From Knoxdaviesia capensis (Eukaryota; Ascomycota; Sordariomycetes; Microascales; Gondwanamycetaceae): a stretch of DNA of 64,000 nucleotides. The stretch's first letter is position 1. Every line of letters starts with the position of its first letter. Positions 46,701 to 60,036 of this stretch are shown piece by piece. The translations under genes were made by a program, and so were the position numbers. The DNA is taken from contig LNGK01000004.1 in assembly GCA_001510575.1 (NCBI GenBank), forward strand, positions 1,091,339 through 1,155,338, in the 5' to 3' direction. The notes beneath the pieces were generated by a model that was not told where the DNA came from, did no database searches, and was given only the letters and a program-made list of their open reading frames with translations.

Positions 46701-48630
46701 TAGATACACAGAAAGTCAGTGGTCGCATCAAGCGTGGCGTGCTGGATCCTCTGGCGGTTTCTCAACAGAAGCCAGAGCCACCACCACCACCCCCGGACTG
46801 GCTTTGCCGGCCTGACCAGGACGGGTTGTACGGACAAGGGGTATACCAGGAGATTCTATGGGAAGACAGATACACCAGAACAGCATCTATATATATCCGG
46901 ACATGGGAGAGAAAAGAGGGGAGGGGGAAGACAGGAGGGATGAGGGGAGAGAGAACAAAACCAAACGCCGACTTTTGGGGGGAAGGGGGGGGAGACAGAA
47001 GGAACAAAACGGGCGCCGGGGCCAGTCGTTTGAAAACGAGGAGACACGAACAAACGAGAGAGAGAGAAAAAGTGTGCGTGGCAGTTTGGGTGAGCAAGAA
47101 AGTGGGACAGGGCTATAATGCATAAACTACAACCTCGTTGAAATCCATGTCGGTCGCGCTGATATATCTGGATCTGGGCTAATGGGGGGCGGCGTGTACG
47201 ACGGCCCCAAGAAAGCAGAAAAAAAGGAAAAAGTCGTGCACACACACATAGCGCATATAGTACGGCATTTATATGGGGTCGCTCTTCTGTTATGTCGTCG
47301 TGGTCGGCCTGGGCTGTGTGCAATTGGTGTTCTTTTGCTGGGAACGGACCAGGCACGGGAGAAGAGACCATATCCAGATTAGATTCGGATTGGATTGCAC
47401 GACTTGGGGGCAGGGATGGCCAGTTAGCTGACATCCGGGCCAGGGCAGCGTGTGTGTGAGCTGTGAGCCACAGGCACGAGTATAAAGTCACTGTGTACTC
47501 CTATGCACTACCCTACGTGTGTAAGTCTGTTCACTACGGAGTACGTGCTGAGACCGGAGAGGCATCCCGGCTCCCGGCCCCCGGCGCGAGGGACTGGGAA
47601 TCATGGATGACAGATGCTTAGGTAGGACCAGAACACGTAAAATCGAAGAGCTTACGAGATATATGAAAGACAGGATTCAAGTAATGCTCTTCGAGGGAAG
47701 ACGAACAGGAGTCAGAGAGTTGCCACATCTGCGAAGGGGGTGTGTGTGCAGTTGAGAGAAAGCACCAGGAGGAGCAGACTGGGATAGAGAGAGAGAAGGT
47801 CTTCTCGCCTCGTGTTTGCACGCTAGGAGATTATGCGTGTAGGGATCACGAGAGGACCGAAAGAAGCCCCGAAAGAAAAAGAACGAAAAAGACAGCCGTG
47901 ACGGGATCAAAAAGAAAAAATGTGCCTGCGTCCGCGAGATCCAGACCTGACTCGGGCTACTAAGGCACACTTCGGTGGGAACATACATCCTTGACCTCAG
48001 CAGCGCCGGCGGATGACGGCGTGAGGATACGGAACATGGCATGGACTAACTGGAATAGAAATAGGGGTGTGGGTGTGTGTAAGTGAAGGGCTGGCTGCAA
48101 AACACTATAAAAACGGCCAGCACAACACGGAGAGTGGGTGCCAATATCAAGCCGTGGGGAACAACAAAAAAACACAATGATGATGGAGTCTGATACAGGG
48201 CACTCGGGATCGGTATAGAGCCACGGAGACGAGTGTGGCCAGACGAGAAAAGGCGGGTTAAGTGGCCACTACCGTGGCAAAATGACACGGGCCGCTTCTT
48301 GGGGAGGTCAGAATACACAAAAGAGCCAGAGGTGATATAGGTATGTCTACTCGGACGCTGATATATGCTGTGCGTGCCTGTTGCGAAGGAAAAAAGTGCC
48401 AGAAGTTTGGTTCGGGGAGGGGGGAAAAGGGAAGACAGACAGACAGGGTTAACATCAGCCGAGAGAGATGAAAAAGGCTCTGAATGAGGCGAGAAGGATG
48501 TGTGTGTGTGTGATGGAGGGTATAACGAATCAGCTCAGAAGAGGGGGAATAACAGCCAGAGGAGGTCCGAGAGACGGACACGTCGGAGAGATCAACCAGA
48601 AGAGATAGAGCGAGAGAGAGAAAGAGAGAG

Positions 48631-48663
<33 letters not shown>

Positions 48664-50300
48664 CATCATGACTATGGCGTGATCAGACTCCGAGAGAGCT
48701 CATGTACAGTAGATCAGTGGAAGGCGTAATGAGCGGGAAGAAAGATAGGCTTGCGACGATGGGGTGGCAGTACGCCTTGTGCAGAGGAGGTTCTCGGGCC
48801 CGCTGGGATGGAGAGAGGATCACAGGCGGGAAGACAACGGTGATAGACGGCTCAGGACACATGCACAGAGAGAGAGAGAGAGAGAGAGCAAGAGATAGAG
48901 AAGACTGCGCCTCGGAAGGGATCTACATTCACACGTCGATAAAGGAAAGCGGACGCGGGATCCAGCATGCAGCGTCAAAAGCTGGCCGTGAACGCGCGCG
49001 AGGTTCACTTTACACGTACGAGAGCAGAAACGGGGGAGAACCACATGGGCAGCGCGAGGCGAGACAAGCAAACACACGCACAGAGAGAGGTGGGGGGTGT
49101 CTGTATACAGTTCCCGCGAGAAAAGTCAACCGAAAACGGACTCCCATCAGAACAGAAAAAAAAAGGAAGAGACAAACAGTCGAGGGGGAGAGAGGGAAAC
49201 CATCACGAGATGTGTGAGCACTTGTATACACGTATAAGTGAAGTTATGATGGGGCGTAATATAGGTGTAATTTCGCCAGAGCGGGCAAAGTTCATGCGTT
49301 GATAGTCTTTTTTTGGGGGGGGTTTCTTGGGGTCTGGAAAAGAGGGCTATATTCGGAAAAAGGCAGATATAAAAACGGGAATTGGGAATGATGTGTAGGT
49401 TCGGTTCAGCTGGACTTGGAGTTGTCTTTGTTGGATATTTTTCAGAAGAGAATAAAAAATAAAAATAAAAACTAAGAATAAAAGATAAGAATGAAAAGTT
49501 AAAGTGAAAAGGTCTTCGACCATGAGATTAATTCCGGCTGTGTCTGTGTGTCCGAGAGCCCGTCGAACGTGGGTGACGGAAGCATGAATGAAGGAAGAAG
49601 AGAGGGTTGCATGGGTGGGTGGCTGATGACGCTTTCAAGATGTCGACGTAGACAAGTCTCTCAAGAAAGCGTGCATGTGTGTTCCTCCTACAAGGCTCTC
49701 TCTGGGACGAGAGATAACAAGAAAGATACACAGACAGGGAATTGAGGACGATCACAGGTCCAGCTGCCAGATCAAGGTGACAAGCGGTATTGCACGGTGG
49801 GAATGGGTAGGAAGGAGAGCAGAGGAGAGAAGGAGGCTGTGACTGTGAACAGAGGGTGAAACGTGGCACTGCCAGCAAGTGGGAACAAACGGCGTCTCTC
49901 AGTGCACAAGGGGGGGCACTTTGAGCAGCAGTATACGCTCTGGGTTATACCTATACGCGTCGGTCTGGAAGAGTGCCCTCGCAGGGTTCCAAGACCCAAG
50001 AAAACTCAGCACGACGGCGCGGATGGCACTGTCGTACTCGATGTTGTCACAGACACGAGTGCAGATGGATATGGAAGAGGGGGGGGGGACATGGCAGGGA
50101 AGAGAAGAGAAGGAGAGAAAAGAAGGCCACGGTCCCTGGCCATGGAAGGCCGTAGAAGGCCGGGGGTGGACGTGGTCTGTGGATACACACACTCACACAT
50201 GCAAAACCAGATTTGATGACGGATCGATGACATGAAGGCGGCTCAAATTAGCAGGTTCCCTTTTGGTGGTTCTCTTTCGCTGGTTTGCTGCGTGCGCTCG
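46701..50300. other. gene-free interval, purine-rich on the plus strand
   Basis: Long stretches of A/G-rich plus strand (notably 46.9-47.1 and 48.4-49.2 kb) contain GA microsatellites. Frames on both strands translate to Arg/Glu/Lys-rich or Ser/Leu/Pro-rich low-complexity peptides and are rejected as genes. A pyrimidine-rich leader of an unseen minus-strand transcript is possible but unsupported. Confidence 0.4.
48601..48664 (+). repeat. GA-rich microsatellite
   Basis: About 64 bases of GA repeat with AAAG interruptions. A second, shorter GA run lies near 48869-48888. Confidence 0.9.
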
Positions 50301-51610
50301 GGCGGAGCCGGTCATGTCAGGCCGCGCTGGCCGCTAGCCAGAGATCGGTGATGGAGATAGTTCCAGCAGTTCCACTTGGAATCTGCCGGAGAATTGAAGT
50401 CGAAGCACTGGAAGCCTTGAAGGCACAGGCTATGAGTGAACGCATGTCCAGTGTGTTGTGCGTGCAACCGGGAGGAACAGAGCAAAACGCCAAAGTGAAA
50501 GAGGACGACGACTCACGGACTTACATGTGTTGAGGGTTGTGGATTCGGGTTTAACCCATCCACTAGGGTTATCTTGCTGCTCAACGTTGCACACGGGAGG
50601 AAGAAAGGAGACGCTGCGTTTAAGAAGGGCTGGCCCTGTTGATATGATACAAGCAGCAATCCACTCTGTTCCACACTCTCGAGAACAGCCAGCACAACTG
50701 CGCCACAGATGGTTCATACTCTGACATGGAGGCGAGAGAAACGACACCAGAAACAAAGAAGAGACAACACTCCCCTGGTTTCTCCTTCATCTGTAGCGTA
50801 AGTAGACGTACGTGGTCCAGGGTGATAACTGCATGTATGTGCGCACCAGCGCCGGAGGAACTGGAAAGGCACAGCAACGACCAAACCCACCGAAAGAAAG
50901 CTATTTCCATCGCAGGCTAAACCCACCGAACCCCCGCCGGGGCGAGAGAAGGGGATCTTTGGAGGAGCTAGAAGGGCTGTGGAAGGGGAGTGGAAGATTC
51001 CTGTCAGAAGAAGGGAAATTTCCTGGCTCTCAGACCCTTCCGCGTGTCAACGGGCGGGGGGGGGATGGAGGACAGACACACTGTCAATTTTAAAATAGTT
51101 CCCCTTGGGCCGGGGGTTGGAGTGCACAAAGACGCAGGGCCGTGGGGTCCCGGAGATGGCCGTGTAGCTTGGGGGGAAAAAGAACAGAATTAAAAAAGAA
51201 AACGAAGAAAAAGAGACAACGATGGGAACTAGAGCTTCAACCGATGTATCTACGGAGCAATGAACGTATCGATTGGAGGGTGTTTGGCAGATGGACGAGA
51301 ACGGGTGGTCGTTGTTTTGTTCTGGCACCCCGCGGACCCGTTTGTCTGTATCACCGGCCTGTCCGGCCTGATGCCGCAGGCTCGCCGTTGAAAGAACCAT
51401 AAATTACCTCGTTTGGTGGTCTTCCCCGAAGCGCGTTCCTGCAGGGCACAAATGGTTCCAATTTGGGAGCAGCCGCGCCTGTGGCGGCGTCCCGTCTCGC
51501 GAAGGACTCGTTCGGCCGTCTCCCAGCTGGAAGAGTCCTTCAGACCGAAGCCAGGCTGTAAATTTGTTTTGTTTTATTTTAACATTTTTATTAGATTTTG
51601 GAGAAAAAAA

Positions 51611-51632
51611 CATATATATATATATATATATT
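51611..51632. repeat. TA dinucleotide microsatellite
   Basis: About eleven tandem AT/TA units next to an A-run. Confidence 0.9.
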
Positions 51633-54334
51633 TGCCTGCTGTCCGTGGTGGCGGCCGGGTGGCTAGAGACTTCTTTTCTGCAGCACAGGATATCTGGCTC
51701 GGCACGGCTGAACCGGCTGAGTGGAATCACCCGCTCTGTCTCGGGCTTGGTTGTGTGTGTACTCTTTCAGTGGAGGTCCTACACGCAGCTTTCGTTCGCC
51801 TGTTGCCGGCTGTGAATTTACCCGCACGGCTCACGGACTTACACCGCGAAAGAGGGCTGGATATACTATTTGACATTCGGCGAGTGTGCCTTTAATGTCA
51901 AAGGGGGTTTTTAAAGAAAAGTTTTTGAGACAACATAATTTCTTGTATTAATAAATAAAAACATCAGACGTACATACAGGAAAAAGGAACAATCAAAGCC
52001 CATGAACGTCGCGCCCCATCTTGGCCCAGCGAATTGCACGTCCAAAGCCCCCCCCCCGAACACACCGCATCTCCACCTTCGATATCTGCCTTCGTCTGTT
52101 CTGATGTTAAGATACGACCCCCAGCAAGAGAAAAAAAGATGAGACCAGATTCATGAACACAGCCAATGGGACCAACGTAAGCGGCAATAGCCCGTTTTGG
52201 AGGAGAGAGATGCTGCTCAACGCTCACGTCTTTTTTTTTTTTTTTTGGTTCCTGTTCGAGCCAGGGGAGTAGAAGGAGGGACAGTAAGCTGGACTCGGCT
52301 GTTCATGCAAAGCTGTGGGTGCTCTCACCAACCAACGGCCGTGGACGGGCGACCTCTGCGAACCGAACTTCGGGGCGAGGGAGAGCAGACATACATACCC
52401 ACCCCAGAGTTTATGCGTTGTGGTGTGCATGCGCCCCCCGGATGGGATTTCGGGGACAACCAGAACGGATCACCAGCGGTTACGGGCAGGAGTATCGTTG
52501 TTCATAGTGTTGGGGCTTGCGTGTCTGTCTCTCTATCGAGACGGGTTGGGCCCCCCCGGCCTGGGATCGCCGACGGTGCAGCGTAGCAGTGATGGCCTCG
52601 ATCGGGGGGGATCTATGTCTCTCTCTGTCTCTATCTCTCTCTCTCCCCTTCCCTAGTACTACATACACTCTGTATCCTGACAAAGAAATATGCCTCCCCT
52701 CAGGATTTCGGCCGCCCTAGAGCGCAGCAGGGGGGAATCTCGGGATTCCTGATTGAGATAGATTGCGAAGGGGACGAGGGACATGCAGAGTGCTGTGGCA
52801 GCCCTCTGGCCATGACGTGATTCGGGAGTGATGACGGACCACCACCAGGGCCGACTCTTTCTACTCCATTTCTTTCAGTTTCTTTTTTTTTTTGTTTTTT
52901 TAGTAGGCTGTGTAAGTCTCTCCGCTGGCTATGTTCCTGGCAGCCGGCTTCGCAGCGTGCATTCGTCTCATGTTGATATGACAGGACGCAAGTTGGGCCA
53001 GCCAATAGCCGGCATGAGCGCGGATCTCAGCTGCCCATCGCCGGTTTTGAACTCAGACGTGTGTTTGTTTGCTCGTTCGGGGGGGATTTGCCTGCATCGG
53101 TGTTCACAGGGCCGTTCAACCAACCACGGCGCCATGACAGCACTGTGCCACGCCGGGTCGGAAGTTTCTCACGGCTTTCTTGCTTTTTTCTTTCTCCCTG
53201 TAGCATGAAAGAAAGGTTCGTTTCTAAAACACCGTCCAGTGAAAACCAAGATCTTTTCTTTTGTCCGGCCATAATGCAGAAACACACACCACGAGAAATA
53301 AAATACAAAAAAAGTCCCATGGGAAACGAGCAATCCATGTCCCCCGCCGTCCCCTTTTCATATCAAACCAAACGACACCACACGACCAATCGGGGAAGCA
53401 AGACAGAGGTGGTCTGTGGTGCTTATAGGAGGCAGTTCATGGGTGTTGTCGTGGTTGGTGGCCACCGGGTGCATATCGGAGGAATTAGCAGAGGTGAGAT
53501 ATACCTGTCGTCGCACGCTTGAAATGCACGCCGACGAGTCCAAAACAGGTCTGTGTGGAAAGCCTGCCTTCCTGCACGTCTGGCGCTGGTGATTCGACAG
53601 ACAGGGCGACCAAAAGGAAAACCACCGGTGGTTCTTTGTGCATGCAGCCAGCCCCTCAGACGTTGCGCCGAAGGCTCTGGGGGGGTATACGTGAGGGCTA
53701 TATAGGACTATCAAGCCCCCCTCCCCCCTCTCTCTCTCTCCCTCCTTCCACTGGGAGGTCGTGGAGGAGGGCCTTTGTGAATGGCGTGGTTGCTGCAAGA
53801 GCCAGGAGAACAAGGCCATGGGAAATCCCACAGTGAGGTGGACAAGAGGGAGAGAGAGTCTGGAATCGGGTTCTACGAGGAGGGGAAATCTCGCCACCTT
53901 CTGGCCGCGCCCCCTCGGGGAGAGTGGTGAAGATGGCGGTTTTCAGCCGTTTGGTCTGGAGATCCGCGACACGGCGTTTCGCGAAACACTTTTCTTCTTT
54001 TCTTTTTTCTTCTGGTGCGCTCCAGGGGGGGGGAACCGAAAGACGACGAAGAGCGACATGGCAAATCACGAAACAAAACCAAGACTCCAGCGCTCAAGAA
54101 GTCAGATTGTTCCGCATTGGTTGGTGGACGAGTATCATGGCCTCGTCGATTTGTCAGAGAGGCCGACGGGGGCCTGGCTGGCGAGGTGAACCTGGACGAC
54201 GATTTTCCGGACCGGTCGCTGCGGTGTTTTTATCTGTTTTGCCGTTCCGCGGATCGTGGATACTCTTTTTACGTGAACAGAATAATCTTGTTCCCTCCGC
54301 CGTTGCCGTTAGTCCCGTCCGCGAGGCGGTGGGC

Positions 54335-54336
<2 letters not shown>

Positions 54337-54374
<38 letters not shown>
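54337..54374 (+). repeat. TG microsatellite followed by short GA run
   Basis: About fifteen TG units pass directly into GA units. Confidence 0.9.
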
Positions 54375-57300
54375 GTTCCACAAGCAACCAGGGACGACGA
54401 AAGCCCCCCATTCAACTTTTTATTCATCTTGTTTTTCTTTTGGGTGTCCAGACTCTCGCTTCCTTTGGAGCCCCCTCAGGCGAGCTGTCAAAAAGTCCAC
54501 GGGAATCCGTATTGTCGCACAACGAGCACAACTGTATCTAGCATAGAATCCGGACGGTGATAGGCGATATCTCTCCTCCAGGCCAACAAGCCCCTAACAA
54601 GGCTTCACACCTCACAGCCCACTTACACCGGCCTACAGTACATGTACCCTGTACTCTTAAATGCCGCATTAATGGCCAGCCGAGGCGATGTACTCTGTAC
54701 TCCCCCCCCAAACCCAACAGATCGACCAAGACTAAGGTTACATCGGCCGGATCCTGTGGCTCCCTCTCTTTTTTTTCTTTCTTTTCTTTTTCCTTCTTCC
54801 TTTTGCCTCCCCTCCTCGGTCCCTCTTCTTTTCTTCCCTCTGTGATACCGGCGTGTGAATGGCTGCAGAATCCTGGTTGTCAGGGGGTCATCTGTGACAG
54901 ATCTGAGACGGGGGAAAACTCTAAAAAAGAATGTGTGCATACCCCTGGATGGCACGGTTACTTTTTCCTTTTTGCGTTTTCGTTTTTTCGCTTTGGTGGG
55001 AGGGATCTCCAGTGGCTCGAGGCAGTCGTCGGCAGTGGAGAGAGGGAGAGGTGTGTCGCCAGAAAGAGGAATTCGTCGTGAAGGCTGGGGCGAGGTTGCA
55101 AAGGAGGACGGCCGATGAACAACGGGGGTGGTTTCTCCAGGAAGAATCACAGGAGAGAAATTGATTCCCCGATGATGGGGATCTGCTGCTGCCCGTACCG
55201 GTGTTTCCAACGCTCGCGGTTGCCCCAGTGCTGGCGCTGGATGTGTTTGGGCTGGGTGGGCGGACTGTCTGTGGGCTATCAGGGTGGCAGCGAGGAGATA
55301 ATCTCGCGCGGATTTGCACTGTCTCCCAGACTTTTGGCGGTATATAATCGCCTTGTATAATGGGACGCTGAACTCTGGCGATGTACCTGCTATTCCGCGT
55401 CTTGTGCCCCCCCGAGACGGATCATATCAGCGAACAGGCACGCTCTTTTGCTGCTCGGCCCCGGTGGCTTATCTCGACCAACAGCTCTCTTGCACATCTG
55501 GGATAACCGTGTTTGGGGCAAAAGGTCTGCAGAGAGAGGAAAAGGGAAAGAGAAAGTGGAGAGTGGCTGAGTGTCGATCGTCATCTGTTGGTGGATGTGA
55601 TAGAGGAGGAGGGAGGAACGAGGCAAAAGGGGTGAGCTGGGTGAGTGTCTCTCTCGTTGTGTGATGGTGGACTCGGGCTCCTTGCTGCTGTTAACAGCTT
55701 GTCAACTGGAAATAGACCCCGGCTCCCCCCTCCCCTTCAACGTTACCCAAATCCGCAGCCCGTGGCGGTGTCTATCAGTCACACTCGTCGTGATTGATCC
55801 TGGAGGAAGAAAGAAGCGTTGCTGTGGTGTAGTGGTCGTGTGTCCCACTATGTCTTTTCTTTTTTTTTTTTTCTTTTCTTCTTTTTCTATTTTCTTTTTT
55901 ACGCAGGTATCACACCGACCCTAGTTCCTCCTGCCACCACGCCCCTGGCCAAAACCAAAGACCGGAGCCGGAAAGCCGGGAACAGGTTGTTGTGTGCAAG
56001 GTGGGAACTGGCGATCTCAGGAGCTCCCTCCCGAGCAACAAAGACCAAAAAAAAAATGCGACGTTAGAGGACCAGGTTGGCCCATCGCCCGCATGTTAGC
56101 AAGAAAAAAAGAAGAAGAAAAACGTCGAGTTGGTTTAGCGTCGTTAGAGTTGCTGGTGATTGGCGTTTGTACTGTCGTATTGGAAGGTTCAGATCTGTAA
56201 ATCCTGTTTGGGACTATCAATCGCCCTTTCAGCTGGGGGCGGGGGGCGGCAGCAGCAGCAGCAGTATGGATGTCGGCCGTTCACGGAAACCAAGGCGTCC
56301 CTCGCTCCCCTCTGCTGAAGGGGAATTCGATCTCTGGGCGCTCTTCGAAAGGTCTCGCTGACTGCGACACGGCACAGTCGCTGTCGTTCTGTTGAACGAA
56401 CCAGAACGCCTTGCCACGTACCCCTCTGCCTCGGTATAATACTCCGTGTGATAATAGTCCTACGGAGGTACTTGGCCCTACAGCAGGTATTTGTCAAAGA
56501 AACACCGGCCGCAGAACACCCGTTAATGAACCTGTGTTATACCTGCGTTCGGCTTCGGGGGTGTCAGGCTGAGAGGCCAGCCCAGTGCAGGTGGGATGTT
56601 TTGGAGCGGGCCGGGGGTGGTGGTCAGGGAGAAAAACAAAAAGAAAAGAAAAGAAAAACAGGCAAGACACGACACGGGCGGGTCCCCGGATCAGGACCAT
56701 GGAATCCGGTGATTCTTCGACCAGGGGAGGGGTATGGAGAGAGAGAGAGACAGTGGAAGACCAGACCTTTTTTTCTTTTTCGGCTTTTGGACAAGATATC
56801 GCAGAAGATGACAGCAACACGAGGAAGAAGACCAGATACGATGAAAAAAGCGGAACGCAGGGGGATGCTGAAGCAGGCACCTTAAGAGTAGAGGAAGACG
56901 ATATCGGGTCTCGGTATACGTCGATATGGACGGAGGATGGACAATCGTCGACGGCCGGACCACGAGAGAGTCCGGGTTCGAACAGTTACTGGCTAGCAAG
57001 GATGGTTTCCCGCTTCAACCCCCTCGGGTGTTGTAAAGCACGAGGAAAGGGAAACAAGTTGCGGGTGAGTCCCTCTCCCCTCCGCTCAGCTGGCACGGCA
57101 ACGTCTTCACTTTCGTGATCTTTCAAACCATGATGTGTCCATGATCTACGGGGGGAGAGGACTAGCAGAGCGCTCGCGATTCCTGGTTGGGAAAGCGAGG
57201 TTCGTAAGTCTGGAAAGGGGATTTGGGGTGGCAGATATGCGCAGTTGCAGGTGACGAGTGACTGGGTGATCAGGCATCGTATTATACTGTTTTAGAGCCG

Positions 57301-57901
57301 TCCAGGAAGATCCAACTTGGAAGTTGGAAGAAGATATCTGACGATGTTTCGAGGCGTTGGGCAAGGGTTAGGGTTGTGGTACCAGCTCCCTTCGAAGCGA
57401 TGAAAGACAACACCTACCCCGGACCATGGTCTGAAAGTTCGCCAGACAGACAGACTCCATAAGCCAAGGATCACATACTTTGCTCAAAAACAGGAGGCTT
57501 TCCTTCCACCCGATTCCAACACTGCCTCGTCCGAAGCTATCAAGCCATCATCCTGACGGAATGAGAAAGACAAAGATACAGACTTCTGACACACACGCCC
57601 AAGTGGGCTCTTCTTTTTGCACAACAAGGTCCTCGGATACCTCGCCGAGAAGCTCAGGGTTTGAACACGCCCAAAGGGCCTTTTTTTTGACCGTTTCTCC
57701 CAGCCAGCAAAGCGTTACATCAGGAGTGGACAGCCACTGCACATCTCAACCAGAGTTTTTTCTTTCTTTTTTCTTCTTCTCTCTTTGTCTTCCGTCCTTG
57801 CTTCTGGCCTCTTGTTGCCTTTCGTGTAGGTGGAAAGTTAGTTGTGGTGGTTTATGGCGATCTTGGGGAGGCTGTGGCAGACGGGAAGGTTAATCTCGGG
57901 G

Positions 57902-57913
57902 NNNNNNNNNNNN
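57902..57913. other. assembly gap (12 N) within a G-run
   Basis: Twelve N symbols lie between GGGG and a further run of ten G. The length of the G-run is therefore unresolved and the N count may be nominal. Confidence 0.95.
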
Positions 57914-58451
57914 GGGGGGGGGGGCCGAGTGCTTTTTTTGTGATGGCAAGAAGACGTGAGCAGGTTTTTTCAAGGTGGTATTTTTTCTACGCAGAGACTC
58001 ACACCCTCCCAAAAGCTTACTTGATTTTTGATTTCAGGCTAGGCGCGCCATGCTTAGACCGGCTGAGATCGGACGTTGAGATCTGGCTCTCTTGGGGGGG
58101 AGCACAGCCCGGGGCTTGAGGGCTATGAGGCGATGAACCTTCTTTGTTCTCGCGCGGCTAGAGGTCAAGTTGCGACAGAAAAAAAAAAAAAAAGGAAGTG
58201 CAAGACAATATAATCTCGCGCCACAGTGGGATTTTTAATGCGTTGACGCACACTCAACGTTTCCCTTCCGGGACGGAGAAGAAGCAAATTCCGCTGGGGG
58301 CTGACTTTTCGGGTTCCCGTGATTTAAGGCCAGACTCCAGACTCCAGCTGAGAGAATCGTAGAGTGCTAAAAGGTGCCACAGACAGCCGGGCCGCGGGCG
58401 TGGGCATGACTGATGGACGGGTGAACGAGTGGTTGCTCTGAGGGCTGAAGT

Positions 58452-58488
58452 GCTGGGCTGGGCTAGGCTGGGCTGGGCTGGGCTGGGC
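58452..58488 (+). repeat. GCTGG pentanucleotide array
   Basis: About seven tandem GCTGG/GGGCT units with one substituted unit. Confidence 0.9.
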
Positions 58489-59332
58489 ACTTTGTTGATG
58501 TGACTGAGAATGTGTGATGGACTTGGATCGTGGGGAGCAAGACAAGACAGGACAAACGGGGTCCCAGCGTTGAGGACGAGGAGAAGACGGAGGAGCTTGT
58601 CTGATATGGCGAGCCCGCTTGCATCTGGAAGTGCGTGATATCTGTTTCTGGCTCGGCCTATCTGGCTCGTGTCGCAAGTTGGAACACACACTTTCTTTCT
58701 CCAGAGCCAGGCAAAAAAAACGCCGACTTCTCGGTTCCGCGAGGATCCTCCTCGCTCGCCTTCTTGATAGTCGGTCCCCCCCCCCTCCCACCATGTGCGT
58801 TGCCCCTGAATGACGAAGAGGCCCCATCTTCGAAGCGTCAGCATTTACCGCCCCAGGGTTTCTTTTTTCTTTTCGCAACGGCCAAACATAAAACAGCAGC
58901 GGGTGCATCTCTTGTTCTCCGTCTTAGACACACAACTCGTGCTGTTCACCCAACCACGAGTGCAGTTGCGGTGTTCTGCATGGGGGTTGTCGAGAACCAA
59001 TCAACTTGGGCAAGCCGGCTGCTATATCACCGGCTGCTATAGGGGGGGGTTAGCTGGTGCCCTCCACGCAGGCCTGCCGGACTAGATTGTTGTTTCTTTC
59101 TTTTTCTTTTGTGTGGTTGTCTGCGTGGACGGCTAAAGTGTTTCTATATTTGTCTCGCTCGTCTGGCCCTATCCTCCGTCTGGTAGACTACAACCCGCAC
59201 ACGACAGCAGAGGCCGATATACCGTGTCCTCGGAGGTTGGGCTTAGCTGTTGTGTGCCACGCACCGAGACACAGGAAAACCCACTACTTTGTCTGAACAA
59301 TTAGGAAAGACAACAGACAACAACAAGACTTG

Positions 59333-59333
59333 G

Positions 59334-59364
<31 letters not shown>

Positions 59365-59375
59365 NGGGGGGGGGG
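59333..59375 (+). repeat. GA microsatellite joined to a G-run with one N
   Basis: About thirteen GA units are followed by about sixteen G with an undetermined base at 59365, a sequencing-difficult site. Confidence 0.9.
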
Positions 59376-59999
59376 CAACGACCGTGCGTTCGTGTGGCCA
59401 GCGGACGGGCTTTCTTTTTTTTTTTTGGGCCGTTGGTATCATCGACGCTCATCAGCCGGGCCCTGTTGTGTGTTTTGAATTGTGGTTGAGCGAGTTGACA
59501 AGTTTCCTCAGTGGAAGATCATGAGAAAGTCGGCGAGTCAATGAGAAGCCGAGGACTGCGAGAAGGACTAGAAATATCGTGAACATTCTGAATTGATATT
59601 CTCCTTCTGGACGTATTTTACATGGCTTGAAGTCGATGAACGAGTTACAAGTGCACTTGTCGGTGCTTATCGATAGACAACCACTGACCGAGCCGCTTAT
59701 CGATAAGCCCTCCCGCCCTCGGCCGCCTGTGTTTGAGAGTCTGAGACCGTTGCTCAGCTTCTGCTCTCCTTTGCACTGGTTTTTTTTTTGTAGCCTCCGT
59801 TTACTGCTACCGCACATTCGCTCTCTCCAAGAAAGCAATCCATGATCGCGGCACTCTGTTTCAAGAGCGACACAGGCCGTGGCGCATCGGCGGACGATGA
59901 TCCACACAGAGGAAGGGAGACGCAGTTGAACGCGCTGCTGGGCAATTGTTGTTGGAGACGGGATTTCCTGGCTGATACAATAAAAAGAAAAGAAACAAA

Positions 60000-60036
60000 A
60001 GAGAGCGAGAGAGAGCGAGAGAGAGCGAGAGAGAGA
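60000..60036 (+). repeat. 10-bp GAGAGAGCGA repeat
   Basis: Three to four near-perfect 10-base units, a GA repeat with a regular C interruption, passing into a short TG run. Confidence 0.85.

Larger units (their letters stand above)
50301..57901. other. gene-free interval with scattered microsatellites
   Basis: No protein family was recognised in any frame. The interval contains TA, TG and T/C-rich simple repeats, several runs of eight or more G (for example near 50083 just upstream, 51057 and 54027) and short unassignable frames. It ends at an assembly gap. Confidence 0.4.
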
